Shown here piece after piece: positions 28,801 through 40,607 of a DNA stretch of 64,000 nucleotides (its first letter is position 1; each line of letters starts with the position of its first letter). The notes under the pieces are model-generated. The model was not told where the DNA came from. It made no database searches and worked only from the letters and a program-made list of their open reading frames with translations. The stretch spans positions 434,001 to 498,000 of the forward strand of contig OZ241896.1 of NCBI GenBank assembly GCA_965203565.1. Direction: 5' to 3'. The DNA comes from JAAXGX01 sp965203565. GTDB taxonomy: Bacteria > Acidobacteriota > Vicinamibacteria > Vicinamibacterales > UBA8438. The translations under genes and the position numbers were made by a program.

Positions 28801-31800
28801 TGAAGCGAGCTCGTCGACGACGCCAGCGACGCCGGCGTCCTGGTTTTCCGCAGTGATATGCTGCGGCCTCATTGAAGCCGGAACGGCCGCCCGGGCGGCC
28901 GCGAACCCAGTCCCGGTTTTCCGCAGTGATATGCTGCGGCCTCATTGAAGCGCGGTCACCAGCGTCCATCCGGAGCCCGGATAGGTTGTTTTCCGCAGTG
29001 ATATGCTGCGGCCTCATTGAAGCGTCGCGGATTCGACCGTCCGCGGCCGGGCGGAGATCGTTTTCCGCAGTGATATGCTGCGGCCTCATTGAAGCGCGGA
29101 AATCGGAGGATCTGAATGTCACGGCCACCCTGGTTTTCCGCAGTGATATGCTGCGGCCTCATTGAAGCAACCTCTTTCGGTGAGTCGAAAATGAGGCAGC
29201 AGGTGAGTTTTCCGCAGTGATATGCTGCGGCCTCATTGAAGCGACGTAGACAACATCGGCATTCTCCGCCGCTGTCAGATGTTTTCCGCAGTGATATGCT
29301 GCGGCCTCATTGAAGCACGTCCCAGCTGACCTCACCACTTTTGGGAGGTGAGAGTTTTCCGCAGTGATATGCTGCGGCCTCATTGAAGCGTGGTGGGCGG
29401 AGCGGCGCTCCTCTGCGCCGTCGCCGGTTTTCCGCAGTGATATGCTGCGGCCTCATTGAAGCGGTCCGGGCGCGCACTTCGTCCGCGCGACACCTGGTGG
29501 TTTTCCGCAGTGATATGCTGCGGCCTCATTGAAGCCGCCTCGGCTCGGTCGCCGTGAGCTGGCCCCGACCGGGTTTTCCGCAGTGATATGCTGCGGCCTC
29601 ATTGAAGCGCGCCGGAGCGCCGGAGCGCCGCGAGGTTCGTTCCGGGTTTTCCGCAGTGATATGCTGCGGCCTCATTGAAGCAGGCGGCCATCTGGGCGGC
29701 GCTGGGTGAGGATGTGGGTTTTCCGCAGTGATATGCTGCGGCCTCATTGAAGCATCGCCGGGTCGCCCTCGACGATGGCGTCGAACGCCGGGTTTTCCGC
29801 AGTGATATGCTGCGGCCTCATTGAAGCGCCGCCCGCCGCGCGACCCGCCTGGGCGATCGCGGGTGTTTTCCGCAGTGATATGCTGCGGCCTCATTGAAGC
29901 ACGACGTCGGCGCCGGACGCCACCGGCGCCGACTGAGTTTTCCGCAGTGATATGCTGCGGCCTCATTGAAGCGCCGCCGCCGGCAGGCCGGCCAGCATCA
30001 TCCCGACCCGCGTTTTCCGCAGTGATATGCTGCGGCCTCATTGAAGCGCCGTCAGTCGTCGTCGTGGTCATCGTGGTGGTCATGTTTTCCGCAGTGATAT
30101 GCTGCGGCCTCATTGAAGCACGGCGTCTTCCTTCGTGAACCGGAAGCTGCCGCTGGTTTTCCGCAGTGATATGCTGCGGCCTCATTGAAGCATTGCGCGG
30201 AAGGCCGCCCGCCGAACCATGGATGCCAGTTTTCCGCAGTGATATGCTGCGGCCTCATTGAAGCATCGGCGGGCTGGGTGACTTGCCCATCAAGCAGGAG
30301 GTTTTCCGCAGTGATATGCTGCGGCCTCATTGAAGCGCTGGGCTTGCACCCGGGCACAGGACCAGCGGATCGTGTTTTCCGCAGTGATATGCTGCGGCCT
30401 CATTGAAGCCACTGTTACGCGGAGGAGGCCGTCGTACGACATCGCGTTTTCCGCAGTGATATGCTGCGGCCTCATTGAAGCCTGGCCGCCTCCGCCTCTC
30501 GGTCCATCTCGATCGAGAGTTTTCCGCAGTGATATGCTGCGGCCTCATTGAAGCCTCCCGGGTTCCGGACTGCGATCTCTTTCCCGTGCGTTTTCCGCAG
30601 TGATATGCTGCGGCCTCATTGAAGCGAGGGTGTCGGCGTCCGTGTCGCCGCCGAATGGAGACGTTTTCCGCAGTGATATGCTGCGGCCTCATTGAAGCAA
30701 GGGGCTGGCGGTGCACTCGTATGCGCTACGAAACAAGTTTTCCGCAGTGATATGCTGCGGCCTCATTGAAGCTCGGCGCTGACCTGCACCCAGACCCTGC
30801 GGCGCCGGGTTTTCCGCAGTGATATGCTGCGGCCTCATTGAAGCCAGCGCCGATGAGCGACTGGTAGGCGCGGCGGCGCTCACGTTTTCCGCAGTGATAT
30901 GCTGCGGCCTCATTGAAGCGCGACGTTGGCGGAGCAGGTCGGCAGAGCGGACGGCGCGTTTTCCGCAGTGATATGCTGCGGCCTCATTGAAGCCAAGTAT
31001 CAAGCCGCTCACCCTCACCGGTGCCCTCCACGTTTTCCGCAGTGATATGCTGCGGCCTCATTGAAGCCGCACGTCGACTGTGGCGATGCTCGGCCTCTCC
31101 CCCGGTTTTCCGCAGTGATATGCTGCGGCCTCATTGAAGCATTTCTGACGAACCGAATGTCGGCGCCCATGAGATGTTTTCCGCAGTGATATGCTGCGGC
31201 CTCATTGAAGCTCGGCCAGCCTGCTCGCCAGCGCGCTCACGCGAAGCCCGTTTTCCGCAGTGATATGCTGCGGCCTCATTGAAGCGCCTGCAACCTCTGG
31301 CGGCCGCGCCACGGCTGGTACGTTTTCCGCAGTGATATGCTGCGGCCTCATTGAAGCGGCCCGGTCGCGATCCGTGATCGGGCCGCCCCTCACGTTTTCC
31401 GCAGTGATATGCTGCGGCCTCATTGAAGCGCGGCGTTCCGGCGCTCCGGCCCCGGCCCGCGAACCCGGTTTTCCGCAGTGATATGCTGCGGCCTCATTGA
31501 AGCGTGGGAGCAAAAGTCAGGTTCGGAATCACGTTGTATGTTTTCCGCAGTGATATGCTGCGGCCTCATTGAAGCACCGTCGCCGCCGGCGAGCACCAGC
31601 TCCTCCTCGACGGTTTTCCGCAGTGATATGCTGCGGCCTCATTGAAGCGATCGCAAGAATTCTATCGCCTCGGCGGGGGGGAGGTTTTCCGCAGTGATAT
31701 GCTGCGGCCTCATTGAAGCGATCCGGCGCGGCGGCCGGGCGGCTGCCGTTCGAGGCGTTTTCCGCAGTGATATGCTGCGGCCTCATTGAAGCATCCCGAT

Positions 31801-34800
31801 CGCCGATCGCCTCCGAGCCATCGCCATCGTTTTCCGCAGTGATATGCTGCGGCCTCATTGAAGCGAGCCGCCCGGCCGGAGAGCGGCCGGGTCGAAGCGA
31901 GTTTTCCGCAGTGATATGCTGCGGCCTCATTGAAGCGAGCCGCCCGGCCGGAGAGCGGCCGGGTCGAAGCGAGTTTTCCGCAGTGATATGCTGCGGCCTC
32001 ATTGAAGCAAGGGGCTTGCCGTGCACTCGTACACTTTGAAAAACAAGTTTTCCGCAGTGATATGCTGCGGCCTCATTGAAGCCGGCCGACGGCCGCCGCC
32101 GCCGCCGCAGTCGAACGACGTTTTCCGCAGTGATATGCTGCGGCCTCATTGAAGCGCCGGCGGTCGGGGGTGGCGGCGCGGGCCTCCGCGCCGCGTTTTC
32201 CGCAGTGATATGCTGCGGCCTCATTGAAGCACCGTCTCGCCGGGCGCGGCCGGCGAACACGGCCCGGTTTTCCGCAGTGATATGCTGCGGCCTCATTGAA
32301 GCGCCCGGGCGCTGCCCCGGCGATCCCCGCCACGGCCGGTTTTCCGCAGTGATATGCTGCGGCCTCATTGAAGCGCGATCCGCCTGCGACGCTGCTCGCG
32401 GCGGCAGTCCGGACGTTTTCCGCAGTGATATGCTGCGGCCTCATTGAAGCCCTTCGTCCACGAAGCCGCCCACGCCGGAGAGCGCGTGTTTTCCGCAGTG
32501 ATATGCTGCGGCCTCATTGAAGCATCCCGAAAGCACGCAGGAGGCCGGGGGCCGGGTGTGTTTTCCGCAGTGATATGCTGCGGCCTCATTGAAGCTCAGG
32601 ATGCCGCCATCGGCCCGGTGGCGGTGAGCCAAGTTTTCCGCAGTGATATGCTGCGGCCTCATTGAAGCAGCGCCTCCGGGATTTCGACGCCGAGCTCCGC
32701 CGAGTTTTCCGCAGTGATATGCTGCGGCCTCATTGAAGCCGCGCTGTCCGCGCGGGCCGCACGACGGCGGCGAAGTTTTCCGCAGTGATATGCTGCGGCC
32801 TCATTGAAGCGCGGCGCCGGTCGGGTGATGGACGCTCGCCGGGGGCGGTTTTCCGCAGTGATATGCTGCGGCCTCATTGAAGCGGGCCGCTCGGCTCGCC
32901 GTCCACCTGGGGCGCGGCCGGTTTTCCGCAGTGATATGCTGCGGCCTCATTGAAGCGTTCCGGAACGGGCGGCCGGGCGCCCGCGAACCTCGGTTTTCCG
33001 CAGTGATATGCTGCGGCCTCATTGAAGCATGTTACGATCGAGCTCGATTCCCGCGTGCTGGCAGAGTTTTCCGCAGTGATATGCTGCGGCCTCATTGAAG
33101 CGCGGCCATTTGCATCGTCCAGTCCGCCACCGCCAGGTTTTCCGCAGTGATATGCTGCGGCCTCATTGAAGCCGAGCCGCCCGCTGAAGTTCCGCCCGCT
33201 GAAGTTCCGCGTTTTCCGCAGTGATATGCTGCGGCCTCATTGAAGCGTCGGGGCAAGCTCAGCGCGCGGCGGGCAGGTGGTGGTTTTCCGCAGTGATATG
33301 CTGCGGCCTCATTGAAGCATGCGGGTCCGCGGCTGGCGGATGCGCTGGATGCGCCGTTTTCCGCAGTGATATGCTGCGGCCTCATTGAAGCGGCGACGCT
33401 GCTCGCCGGTCCGATCGGCAACGTCGCCGGTTTTCCGCAGTGATATGCTGCGGCCTCATTGAAGCGCCGGAAGCTTGGACTCCGGAATCCGGCTCACGTC
33501 GCGTGTTTTCCGCAGTGATATGCTGCGGCCTCATTGAAGCGACGGCTCCGCCGTGGCCGTCCGGATCGACGACAGCCGTTTTCCGCAGTGATATGCTGCG
33601 GCCTCATTGAAGCATCAGGCGGGCCTCCGCCTCCTCGGCGCCGCGCCACGTTTTCCGCAGTGATATGCTGCGGCCTCATTGAAGCGCCAAGATGTTCGGG
33701 AACTGATCAGCGCCCTGCCCGCCGTTTTCCGCAGTGATATGCTGCGGCCTCATTGAAGCCCGGCGGCGGCGGCGTCGGCGGTCGAGGCTGAACGGGTTTT
33801 CCGCAGTGATATGCTGCGGCCTCATTGAAGCCGGATCGCATCATCCTCCGCGCGCGTCCACAGCCTAGTTTTCCGCAGTGATATGCTGCGGCCTCATTGA
33901 AGCCTTGCTATACAGATTCGTCCCTTCGACGCCGGCGGCGTTTTCCGCAGTGATATGCTGCGGCCTCATTGAAGCAAGCGGATCTGCGCGGTGACCGGGC
34001 GGGCGTGGACGGGTTTTCCGCAGTGATATGCTGCGGCCTCATTGAAGCGCGGCCACCCACCTTTGGGTGACCACGTCGTACCGGCGTTTTCCGCAGTGAT
34101 ATGCTGCGGCCTCATTGAAGCGCCGTCGACATCGCGAACCAGATCGCACGCTTCCGCGTTTTCCGCAGTGATATGCTGCGGCCTCATTGAAGCGGCGCTA
34201 CCGTCCCTTCCGTGTCGCCATCGATCAGACGGGTTTTCCGCAGTGATATGCTGCGGCCTCATTGAAGCAATCCCACAGGCGGATCCCGGCCGCCGCCGGC
34301 GGCAGGGTTTTCCGCAGTGATATGCTGCGGCCTCATTGAAGCGACACGAACTTGCGGGCCGCGCGCGCCGCCGGGCGCTGGGTTTTCCGCAGTGATATGC
34401 TGCGGCCTCATTGAAGCGTCGCGGCGGTCCGCGCGAGGATCACCGCGACGTCGAGTTTTCCGCAGTGATATGCTGCGGCCTCATTGAAGCATCCGGCTGT
34501 TGGTCGAGGTCATCATGGTCGTGACGGGTTTTCCGCAGTGATATGCTGCGGCCTCATTGAAGCGCCCTCCGTCAGCGGCGACCAGATGAGCGCCGAGCCG
34601 GCCGTTTTCCGCAGTGATATGCTGCGGCCTCATTGAAGCTCCCAAGTTTCATCAAACTTTTTAGACCATACTTGATGCGTTTTCCGCAGTGATATGCTGC
34701 GGCCTCATTGAAGCCGCATCGCGTCCGCGTTGGCTTCCTGCCACGCGGGATGTTTTCCGCAGTGATATGCTGCGGCCTCATTGAAGCGGTGCGAAGGAGT

Positions 34801-36587
34801 CTCAGGAGGTTGCTGAGATTCTGGAGTTTTCCGCAGTGATATGCTGCGGCCTCATTGAAGCGTGGGCATGCTCGACGTCCGATCATCCGAGGTCCCCGTT
34901 TTCCGCAGTGATATGCTGCGGCCTCATTGAAGCTTGTTGAAGTCAAGCTGAAACTTGATTATTCCTTCCAAACGTTTTCCGCAGTGATATGCTGCGGCCT
35001 CATTGAAGCTTGTTGAAGTCAAGCTGAAACTTGATTATTCCTTCCAAACGTTTTCCGCAGTGATATGCTGCGGCCTCATTGAAGCACATGCACGCGGAAG
35101 AACTCCCCCGATGCAGCGGTGTTTTCCGCAGTGATATGCTGCGGCCTCATTGAAGCCGCAGAGGTGGTGCGCCAAGAAGCGGGAAAGGTCGGCGTTTTCC
35201 GCAGTGATATGCTGCGGCCTCATTGAAGCGGCACGATTCGGGGTTCGAGCCGCGTCGGAGGCTTGTTTTCCGCAGTGATATGCTGCGGCCTCATTGAAGC
35301 GGGTCGTTCGGTCGGGCGGCCGTCGTTGCCTCCAGGCGTGTTTTCCGCAGTGATATGCTGCGGCCTCATTGAAGCACGCGACAGATTGCAATGGTTCAGC
35401 TTCAATTCAAGGTTTTCCGCAGTGATATGCTGCGGCCTCATTGAAGCGTCAGTCCGTCCGGGTCAGGCGTCAAGGTGATCCTGGTTTTCCGCAGTGATAT
35501 GCTGCGGCCTCATTGAAGCACCATAGTGTCGCTTGGACTCTTCCACTCGCTCTCCAGTTTTCCGCAGTGATATGCTGCGGCCTCATTGAAGCCGCGCCCG
35601 CGGCGACCGCGCCAGCCGGGCGAACCCGGCGTTTTCCGCAGTGATATGCTGCGGCCTCATTGAAGCTTCGGGGTAGGGATGATGGGCGATATTGGAGACC
35701 CGTGTTTTCCGCAGTGATATGCTGCGGCCTCATTGAAGCATGACGGCTCGGTGTTCGCGGATGAGATCGTGACGGTCGTTTTCCGCAGTGATATGCTGCG
35801 GCCTCATTGAAGCGACATCTTCGTGTCCACGCAGGTCCCGACCGACGGAAGTTTTCCGCAGTGATATGCTGCGGCCTCATTGAAGCGTCCCCGGACGGTG
35901 CGTCCGGGCGGCGCGGCGGGCTGGGTTTTCCGCAGTGATATGCTGCGGCCTCATTGAAGCGTTCCGGACGTGCGCAGGGGCGCGCCGTCGCCGTCCGTTT
36001 TCCGCAGTGATATGCTGAGGCCTCATTGAAGCAGCTCCGCGATCACGTTGAGCTCCAACCGGTGCGCCTGTTTTCCGCAGTGATATGCTGCGGCCTCATT
36101 GAAGCCTCCGTAGCCGGGCGGGGCTATGCGGGGAGCCTCGAGTTTTCCGCAGTGATATGCTGCGGCCTCATTGAAGCATCGAAATTCAGTGAGTCGAACT
36201 GATCTTGTGTGAGTTTTCCGCAGTGATATGCTGCGGCCTCATTGAAGCCCGGTGACGGAGGATTGCATGGCGTAGCAAACGGCAACGTTTTCCGCAGTGA
36301 TATGCTGCGGCCTCATTGAAGCGGCGGTCGGCCGGTCGGCGCGGAGCCTCGCGGCGCTGTTTTCCGCAGTGATATGCTGCGGCCTCATTGAAGCCCGGGC
36401 GAGGGGGAGGAAGTGGTGACGGCGACGCCGGTTTTCCGCAGTGATATGCTGCGGCCTCATTGAAGCGGGCGTGGCTCTCCGACCGCGCGCACGCGCTGAT
36501 CGGGTTTTCCGCAGTGATATGCTGCGGCCTCATTGAAGCGATGCCGACGCGAGAAAGGTGGTCAAGGCCACGACGTTTTCCGCAGTG
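13890..36587 (+). CRISPR. CRISPR array, main segment (about 312 repeats), type III-B
   Basis: A 36-bp repeat, GTTTTCCGCAGTGATATG then CTGCGGCCTCATTGAAGC, recurs every 72-75 bp with spacers of mostly 34-41 bp. The repeat contains a 6-bp stem, CCGCAG / CTGCGG, with a TGATATG loop, and ends in ATTGAAGC, which would be the crRNA 5' handle. The count is estimated from the mean period (72.9 bp over the first 17 full units), not from a full tally. Repeats are almost all identical; one variant (CTGAGG for CTGCGG) begins near 35998. The second repeat (13938-13961) is cut to 24 bp. Spacers range from GC-rich to AT-rich, implying many sources. This segment ends where an IS3 element enters a repeat after 13 bp. 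Confidence 0.98.
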
Positions 36588-36645
36588 TGGAGTTGACCCG
36601 GTTTTGCGGACACCTGATCCTGTTGGGAGTGAGGAGGTGTTCGCG

Positions 36646-36954
36646 ATGGCGAAATCGAGACCGCCGTATGCGGCGGAGTTCCGGAAGCAGATGGTCGATC
36701 TGGTCCGGTCGGGGCGCGCTCCGGAGGACCTGGCTCGGGAGTTCGAGCCGTCGGCCCAGGCGATCCGGAACTGGGTGGCGCAGGCCGGCCGCGATGCCGG
36801 CGAGCGCACCGACGGTCTGCGCACCGAAGAGCGTGAAGAGATGCGCCGGCTGCGTCGGGAGAACCGTCGGCTGCGGGAAGAACGGGAAATATTGGCAAAA
36901 GCCACGGCCTGGTTCGCACGGGAGACCGGACCCGGGAGGTCTACCGGTTCATGA
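36646..36954 (+). CDS. IS3-family transposase OrfA (helix-turn-helix)
   Basis: The 102-residue protein has the IS3 OrfA layout: a helix-turn-helix (PYAAEFRKQMVDLVRSGR, then AQAIRNWVAQAG) followed by a leucine-zipper-like coiled coil (EEMRRLRRENRRLREEREIL). GAGGAGG lies 9 bp upstream of the ATG. It ends with TGA overlapping the orfB ATG. Confidence 0.9.
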   Translation: MAKSRPPYAAEFRKQMVDLVRSGRAPEDLAREFEPSAQAIRNWVAQAGRDAGERTDGLRTEEREEMRRLRRENRRLREEREILAKATAWFARETGPGRSTGS

Positions 36955-37907
36955 GTGCGCATCAGGCTCGCTTCCGCATCGCCACCATGGCCCGCGTGCT
37001 CGGTGTCTCCACGAGCGGGTACTATGCGTGGCGTCAGCGGCGTCCGTCCACCCGCGTGCAGGCCGACGCGGACCTGACGGCCCGCGTGCGGGCGATTCAC
37101 GTCCACAGCCGCGGGACGTATGGCGCGCCCCGGATTCACGCGGACCTGTCCGCCGCCGGAGCCGCAGTGAGCCGCAAGCGGGTGGCGCGGGTGATGCGCT
37201 CGGCGGGCATTGCGGGCGTGAGCCGTCGCCGCGGGCCGCGAACGACGCGCCGAGCGCTGCGGGTCCGGCCGGCTCCGGACCGGGTCGATCGCCGTTTCGA
37301 GGCAGTGGCGCCGAACCGTCTGTGGGTCGCCGACATCACCTACGTTCCGACACAGGCCGGCTTGCTCTACCTGGCCGTCGTCGTGGACGTGTTCAGCCGG
37401 CGGGTCGTGGGCTGGGCGATGGCGGCGCACCTGCGCACGGCGCTGGTGACCGAGGCGCTGGAGATGGCCGTGCAGCAGCGCCGGCCGTCGGCGGTGATCC
37501 ACCATTCCGATCAAGGTTGCCAGTACACGTCGCTGGCCTTCGGCGCCTGCTGTCAGCGATGGGGCGTGCAGCTGTCGATGGGTTCGGTCGGCGACTGTTT
37601 CGACAACGCGCTGGCCGAGAGCTTCTTCGCGACGCTCGAGTGCGAGTTGCTCGCCCGCACGCGGTGGGCGACGCACGCCGAGGCGCGGACGGCCGTGTTC
37701 GCGTTCATCGAAGGGTGGTACAACACGCGGCGGCGGCATTCCTCGCTGGGCTACCTCTCGCCGCGCGCCTTCGAACGTCTCCACGAGACGGCGGCCGCGG
37801 ACCGGTCCGGCAAGGCGCTCGCACCCCCGAGCCGGTTCGCGGCCGACACGCCGACGCCGGCCGGCGGCGTCACCGGCGTTGCTGCGGGGAACACCGGGAG
37901 GGCATGA
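36951..37907 (+). CDS. IS3-family transposase OrfB (rve integrase)
   Basis: This 318-residue protein is a full-length IS3 OrfB. It has an HTH_21 region (RGTYGAPRIHADL), the three DDE positions in VADITYVP, HHSDQGCQYTS and NALAESFFATLE, and the terminal YNTRRRHSSLGYLSP. The ATG overlaps the orfA stop (ATGA), so expression may be by coupling or by -1 frameshifting at an AAAA tract near 36897. It looks intact and could be active. Confidence 0.92.
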   Translation: MSAHQARFRIATMARVLGVSTSGYYAWRQRRPSTRVQADADLTARVRAIHVHSRGTYGAPRIHADLSAAGAAVSRKRVARVMRSAGIAGVSRRRGPRTTRRALRVRPAPDRVDRRFEAVAPNRLWVADITYVPTQAGLLYLAVVVDVFSRRVVGWAMAAHLRTALVTEALEMAVQQRRPSAVIHHSDQGCQYTSLAFGACCQRWGVQLSMGSVGDCFDNALAESFFATLECELLARTRWATHAEARTAVFAFIEGWYNTRRRHSSLGYLSPRAFERLHETAAADRSGKALAPPSRFAADTPTPAGGVTGVAAGNTGRA

Positions 37908-38240
37908 TGGCGATGGCGCACAGGCGCCGAATCGCATCGGCTCCGCCGGCATCGTGGTCGCCCGCCTGTCGGCGCCGTGCCCCATATCGCCGCCGGGCGC
38001 TGTGGACCTGCCCGGCCTATGGACGCCCGGTCCGCAACGGGCTGCATCCGCAGAGCGGGGACACGGGCGCCCACAGTCCGTTGGAAATCTCGCGGGCGAC
38101 CGCTGGCGATCGGGCCGGCGCCGAGGCCGCGAGATTCCCACAGGTCCACAGCGCTTCATTGTGGATTTACTCCCACGGAAAACCACGGCATGACCTGAAC
38201 CCGAAAGCGTTAACCTGTCCGCAGAATCGGGGCAACCTCA

Positions 38241-38781
38241 GTGATATGCTGCGGCCTCATTGAAGCATCGACCTCGCCGAGCAGCACCCGGACGATCTCC
38301 GCGTTTTCCGCAGTGATATGCTGCGGCCTCATTGAAGCCGGGCGGAGGATCTCGCCTGGTCGACCCCGCCCGACACGTTTTCCGCAGTGATATGCTGCGG
38401 CCTCATTGAAGCCGGACGCCTATCTGAGTGAGGTGGTCTAATGCCCGAGTTTTCCGCAGTGATATGCTGCGGCCTCATTGAAGCTTGGGCCGGTTGCGGA
38501 AGGGCCGCACCACCATCCGGCGTTTTCCGCAGTGATATGCTGCGGCCTCATTGAAGCTGAAGCATGGCGAAATGAACGTGAACAACCTGTACGTTTTCCG
38601 CAGTGATATGCTGCGGCCTCATTGAAGCGAAGACATATTGTATACCTTTTCTTCCAACGCTTTCACGTTTTCCGCAGTGATATGCTGCGGCCTCATTGAA
38701 GCACCTCAAGTGCCCGGTCCCCGACCCGTCCATCACCGAGTTTTCCGCAGTGATATGCTGCGGCCTCATTGAAGCATCAAC
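38241..38781 (+). CRISPR. CRISPR array, middle segment between IS elements (7 full repeats plus the split one)
   Basis: The repeat interrupted by IS3 element A resumes at 38241 and completes at 38266. Seven further identical 36-bp repeats start at about 38303, 38377, 38449, 38522, 38593, 38667 and 38740. The last spacer is cut after ATCAAC by the next IS. This small island is separated from its leader by 1.65 kb of IS DNA. Confidence 0.95.
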
Positions 38782-38865
38782 TGAGGTGGTCCCGGTTGTT
38801 TGGACAATTCGAGGGCTTCATTAAGGTGTATTCCGGTTGCGAATCATGCCCTCGTGTTCTTCGTC

Positions 38866-39116
38866 TGAGGTTGCCCCGATTCTGCGGACAGATTGACGCT
38901 TTCGGGTTCAGATCATGCCGTGGTTTTCCGTGGGAGTAAATCCACAATGAAGCGCTGTGGACCTGTGGGAATCTCGCGGCCTCGGCGCCGGCCCGATCGC
39001 CAGCGGTCGCCCGCGAGATTTCCAACGGACTGTGGGCGCCCGTGTCCCCGCTCTGCGGATGCAGCCCGTTGCGGACCGGGCGTCCATAGGCCGGGCAGGT
39101 CCACAGCGCCCGGCGG
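38866..39116 (-). mobile_element. Truncated right end of an element-A-type IS3
   Basis: About 250 bp starting at TGAGGTTGCCCCG are nearly identical, in inverted orientation, to the right-hand tail of IS3 element A (37987-38240). The copy starts exactly at that IS's terminal inverted repeat and stops without a second end, so it is a fragment left by insertion and deletion. The next ~230 bp (39117-39345) hold no gene I can support. Confidence 0.8.
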
Positions 39117-39345
39117 GGATACGCTGCGCCCTCCGATCCGGCCGGGGCCGCAGCCACGACCCGCGGCGCCGAGGGAAGTCCCACGGCACGGCAGGTCCGC
39201 GTTCGTCTGCGCGTCGCACCGGCAGCGCCAGCCCGGGACGCGAGCCGCAACACCCTGCACGGCAACGGCCGTTCGAACCCCGCCGCCGGCAAGACAGGCG
39301 CCCGGCAGCCGACGCCCGCAGCTCCCTGTCTCGCTGTTCGGCAGG

Positions 39346-39554
39346 TCACGCCGCCCGCTCCGCGCCATACACTTCGGCCGGCGTGCGTCCGCCCAACGCC
39401 GAGTGCGGACGCACGTGGCTGTAGAACCGCATCCACTCCGCAATCACCCGCTCGGCCGCGAACCCGTCGCGCAACTCGTGAAGATACACCGCTTCGTACT
39501 TCAGCGACCGCCACAGCCGCTCGATGAAGACGTTGTCCAGACACCGCCCCCGGC
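39346..39554 (-). pseudogene. IS3 element B OrfB, 3' part (split by IS21)
   Basis: The frame reads GRCLDNVFIERLWRSLKYEA, then HVRPHSALGGRTPAEVYG to a stop: the Glu-bearing third DDE motif and C-terminus of an IS3 OrfB. The missing front half lies beyond the IS21 insertion at 42197-42858. Confidence 0.88.
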
Positions 39555-39794
39555 TGTTCAGCGTCAACTACTTTGGCCGCTTGGCGACAATTATTTTGGC
39601 CGGTTCAGATCGACGTGGATCGCGATCAACAACAGTAGCGCCTGTGGACCGTGTGGGCGGCGCTTGCGCCGTCCAAAGCGGGGTGGGAAACGCGCTGTCC
39701 CGGCGGCGCAACCCGGCACGACGGCCCGCGCGCGTTTTCCATGCCGCTGGCGCGGTCCACAGGCTGCTCGGCTCGCGGACACCGTCCGGGGCGT

Positions 39795-40607
39795 TCACGC
39801 GGCCGGGCGGCGGCGGTTTCGGGGCAGCAGCGGGCCGGGGGCGCGTCCGCGGGGCACGGGCGGCGGCGGCGTCTTGCGGCCGGACCGGTCCGTTCGGAAG
39901 CTCGGCACGTCGAACTCGAGCACGACGGCGTGGTGCGCCAGACGGTCGATCGCTGCGGCCGTGGCCATCTGGTCGCGGAAGATCCGGTCCCACTGGCTGA
40001 AGACCAGGTTGCTGGTCACCATCACCGAGCGGCGCTCGTACCGCTCGGCCAGCAGGGTGAACAACACCTCGGCCTCGTCCGAGCTCTGCTGTACGTAGCC
40101 GAGGTCGTCGAGCAGGATGACCTCGAAGAGGTCGAGCTTGCGGAGGGCGCGGGGCAGGTCGAGGTCGCGTTTCGCGCCGAGCAGTTCCTGGACCAGGGCA
40201 TAGGCGGGCGCGCACAGCACGCTGCGGCCGGCCTCGACCAGGGCATGCCCGACGGCGCACAGCGCGTGGCTCTTGCCCACGCCCGGCAGACCGAACGCCA
40301 GCACGTTCGTCGCCGTCTCGAGGAACGCCCCGGCGGCCAGCGTCTCGAGTTGCTGCACGACCGGCCCCGGCAGGCGGCCGGTGTCGAGCGTCGCGAACGT
40401 TTTGCCGGGCGGCAGCCGCGCCGCGCGGCGCAACCGCGCGATCCGGCGCTGACGGCGTGCGTCGGCTTCCGCCTCGAACACCTCGAGCAGCGCCGGCAAC
40501 GCCGCATGGTGGCCGGCCTGCGTCAGCCGGGGGACGAGTTCCTCGGCCGCCGTCGTCAGGCCGAACCGTGTCAGCAGCGTCGTCACCTGCGTGCTCGACG
40601 CCGTCAT
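39795..40607 (-). CDS. istB: IS21-family helper ATPase IstB
   Basis: The 270-residue AAA+ protein has a Walker A at GLPGVGKSHA, Walker B at VILLDDLGYV and the IstB-typical SNLVFSQWDRIFRD near the C-terminus. IstB assists the IstA transposase in target capture. Its start overlaps the istA stop by 4 nt. The last ~35 residues are Pro/Arg-rich. It appears intact. Confidence 0.92.
   Translation of the reverse strand: MTASSTQVTTLLTRFGLTTAAEELVPRLTQAGHHAALPALLEVFEAEADARRQRRIARLRRAARLPPGKTFATLDTGRLPGPVVQQLETLAAGAFLETATNVLAFGLPGVGKSHALCAVGHALVEAGRSVLCAPAYALVQELLGAKRDLDLPRALRKLDLFEVILLDDLGYVQQSSDEAEVLFTLLAERYERRSVMVTSNLVFSQWDRIFRDQMATAAAIDRLAHHAVVLEFDVPSFRTDRSGRKTPPPPVPRGRAPGPLLPRNRRRPAA

Larger units (their letters stand above)
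36588..38240 (+). mobile_element. IS3-family element 'A' inserted inside a CRISPR repeat
   Basis: The 1653-bp element has imperfect ~25-bp terminal inverted repeats (left TGGAGTTGACCCGGTTTTGC, right end reversed TGAGGTTGCCCCGATTCTGC, both followed by GGACA). It is flanked by a 3-bp direct repeat GTG: the repeat is interrupted after ...CGCAGTG and resumes GTGATATG.... It carries overlapping orfA/orfB and then a ~330-bp non-coding tail (37908-38240) with strong inverted repeats (CTGTGGACCTG / CAGGTCCACAG; AATCTCGCGG / CCGCGAGATT). Confidence 0.92.
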
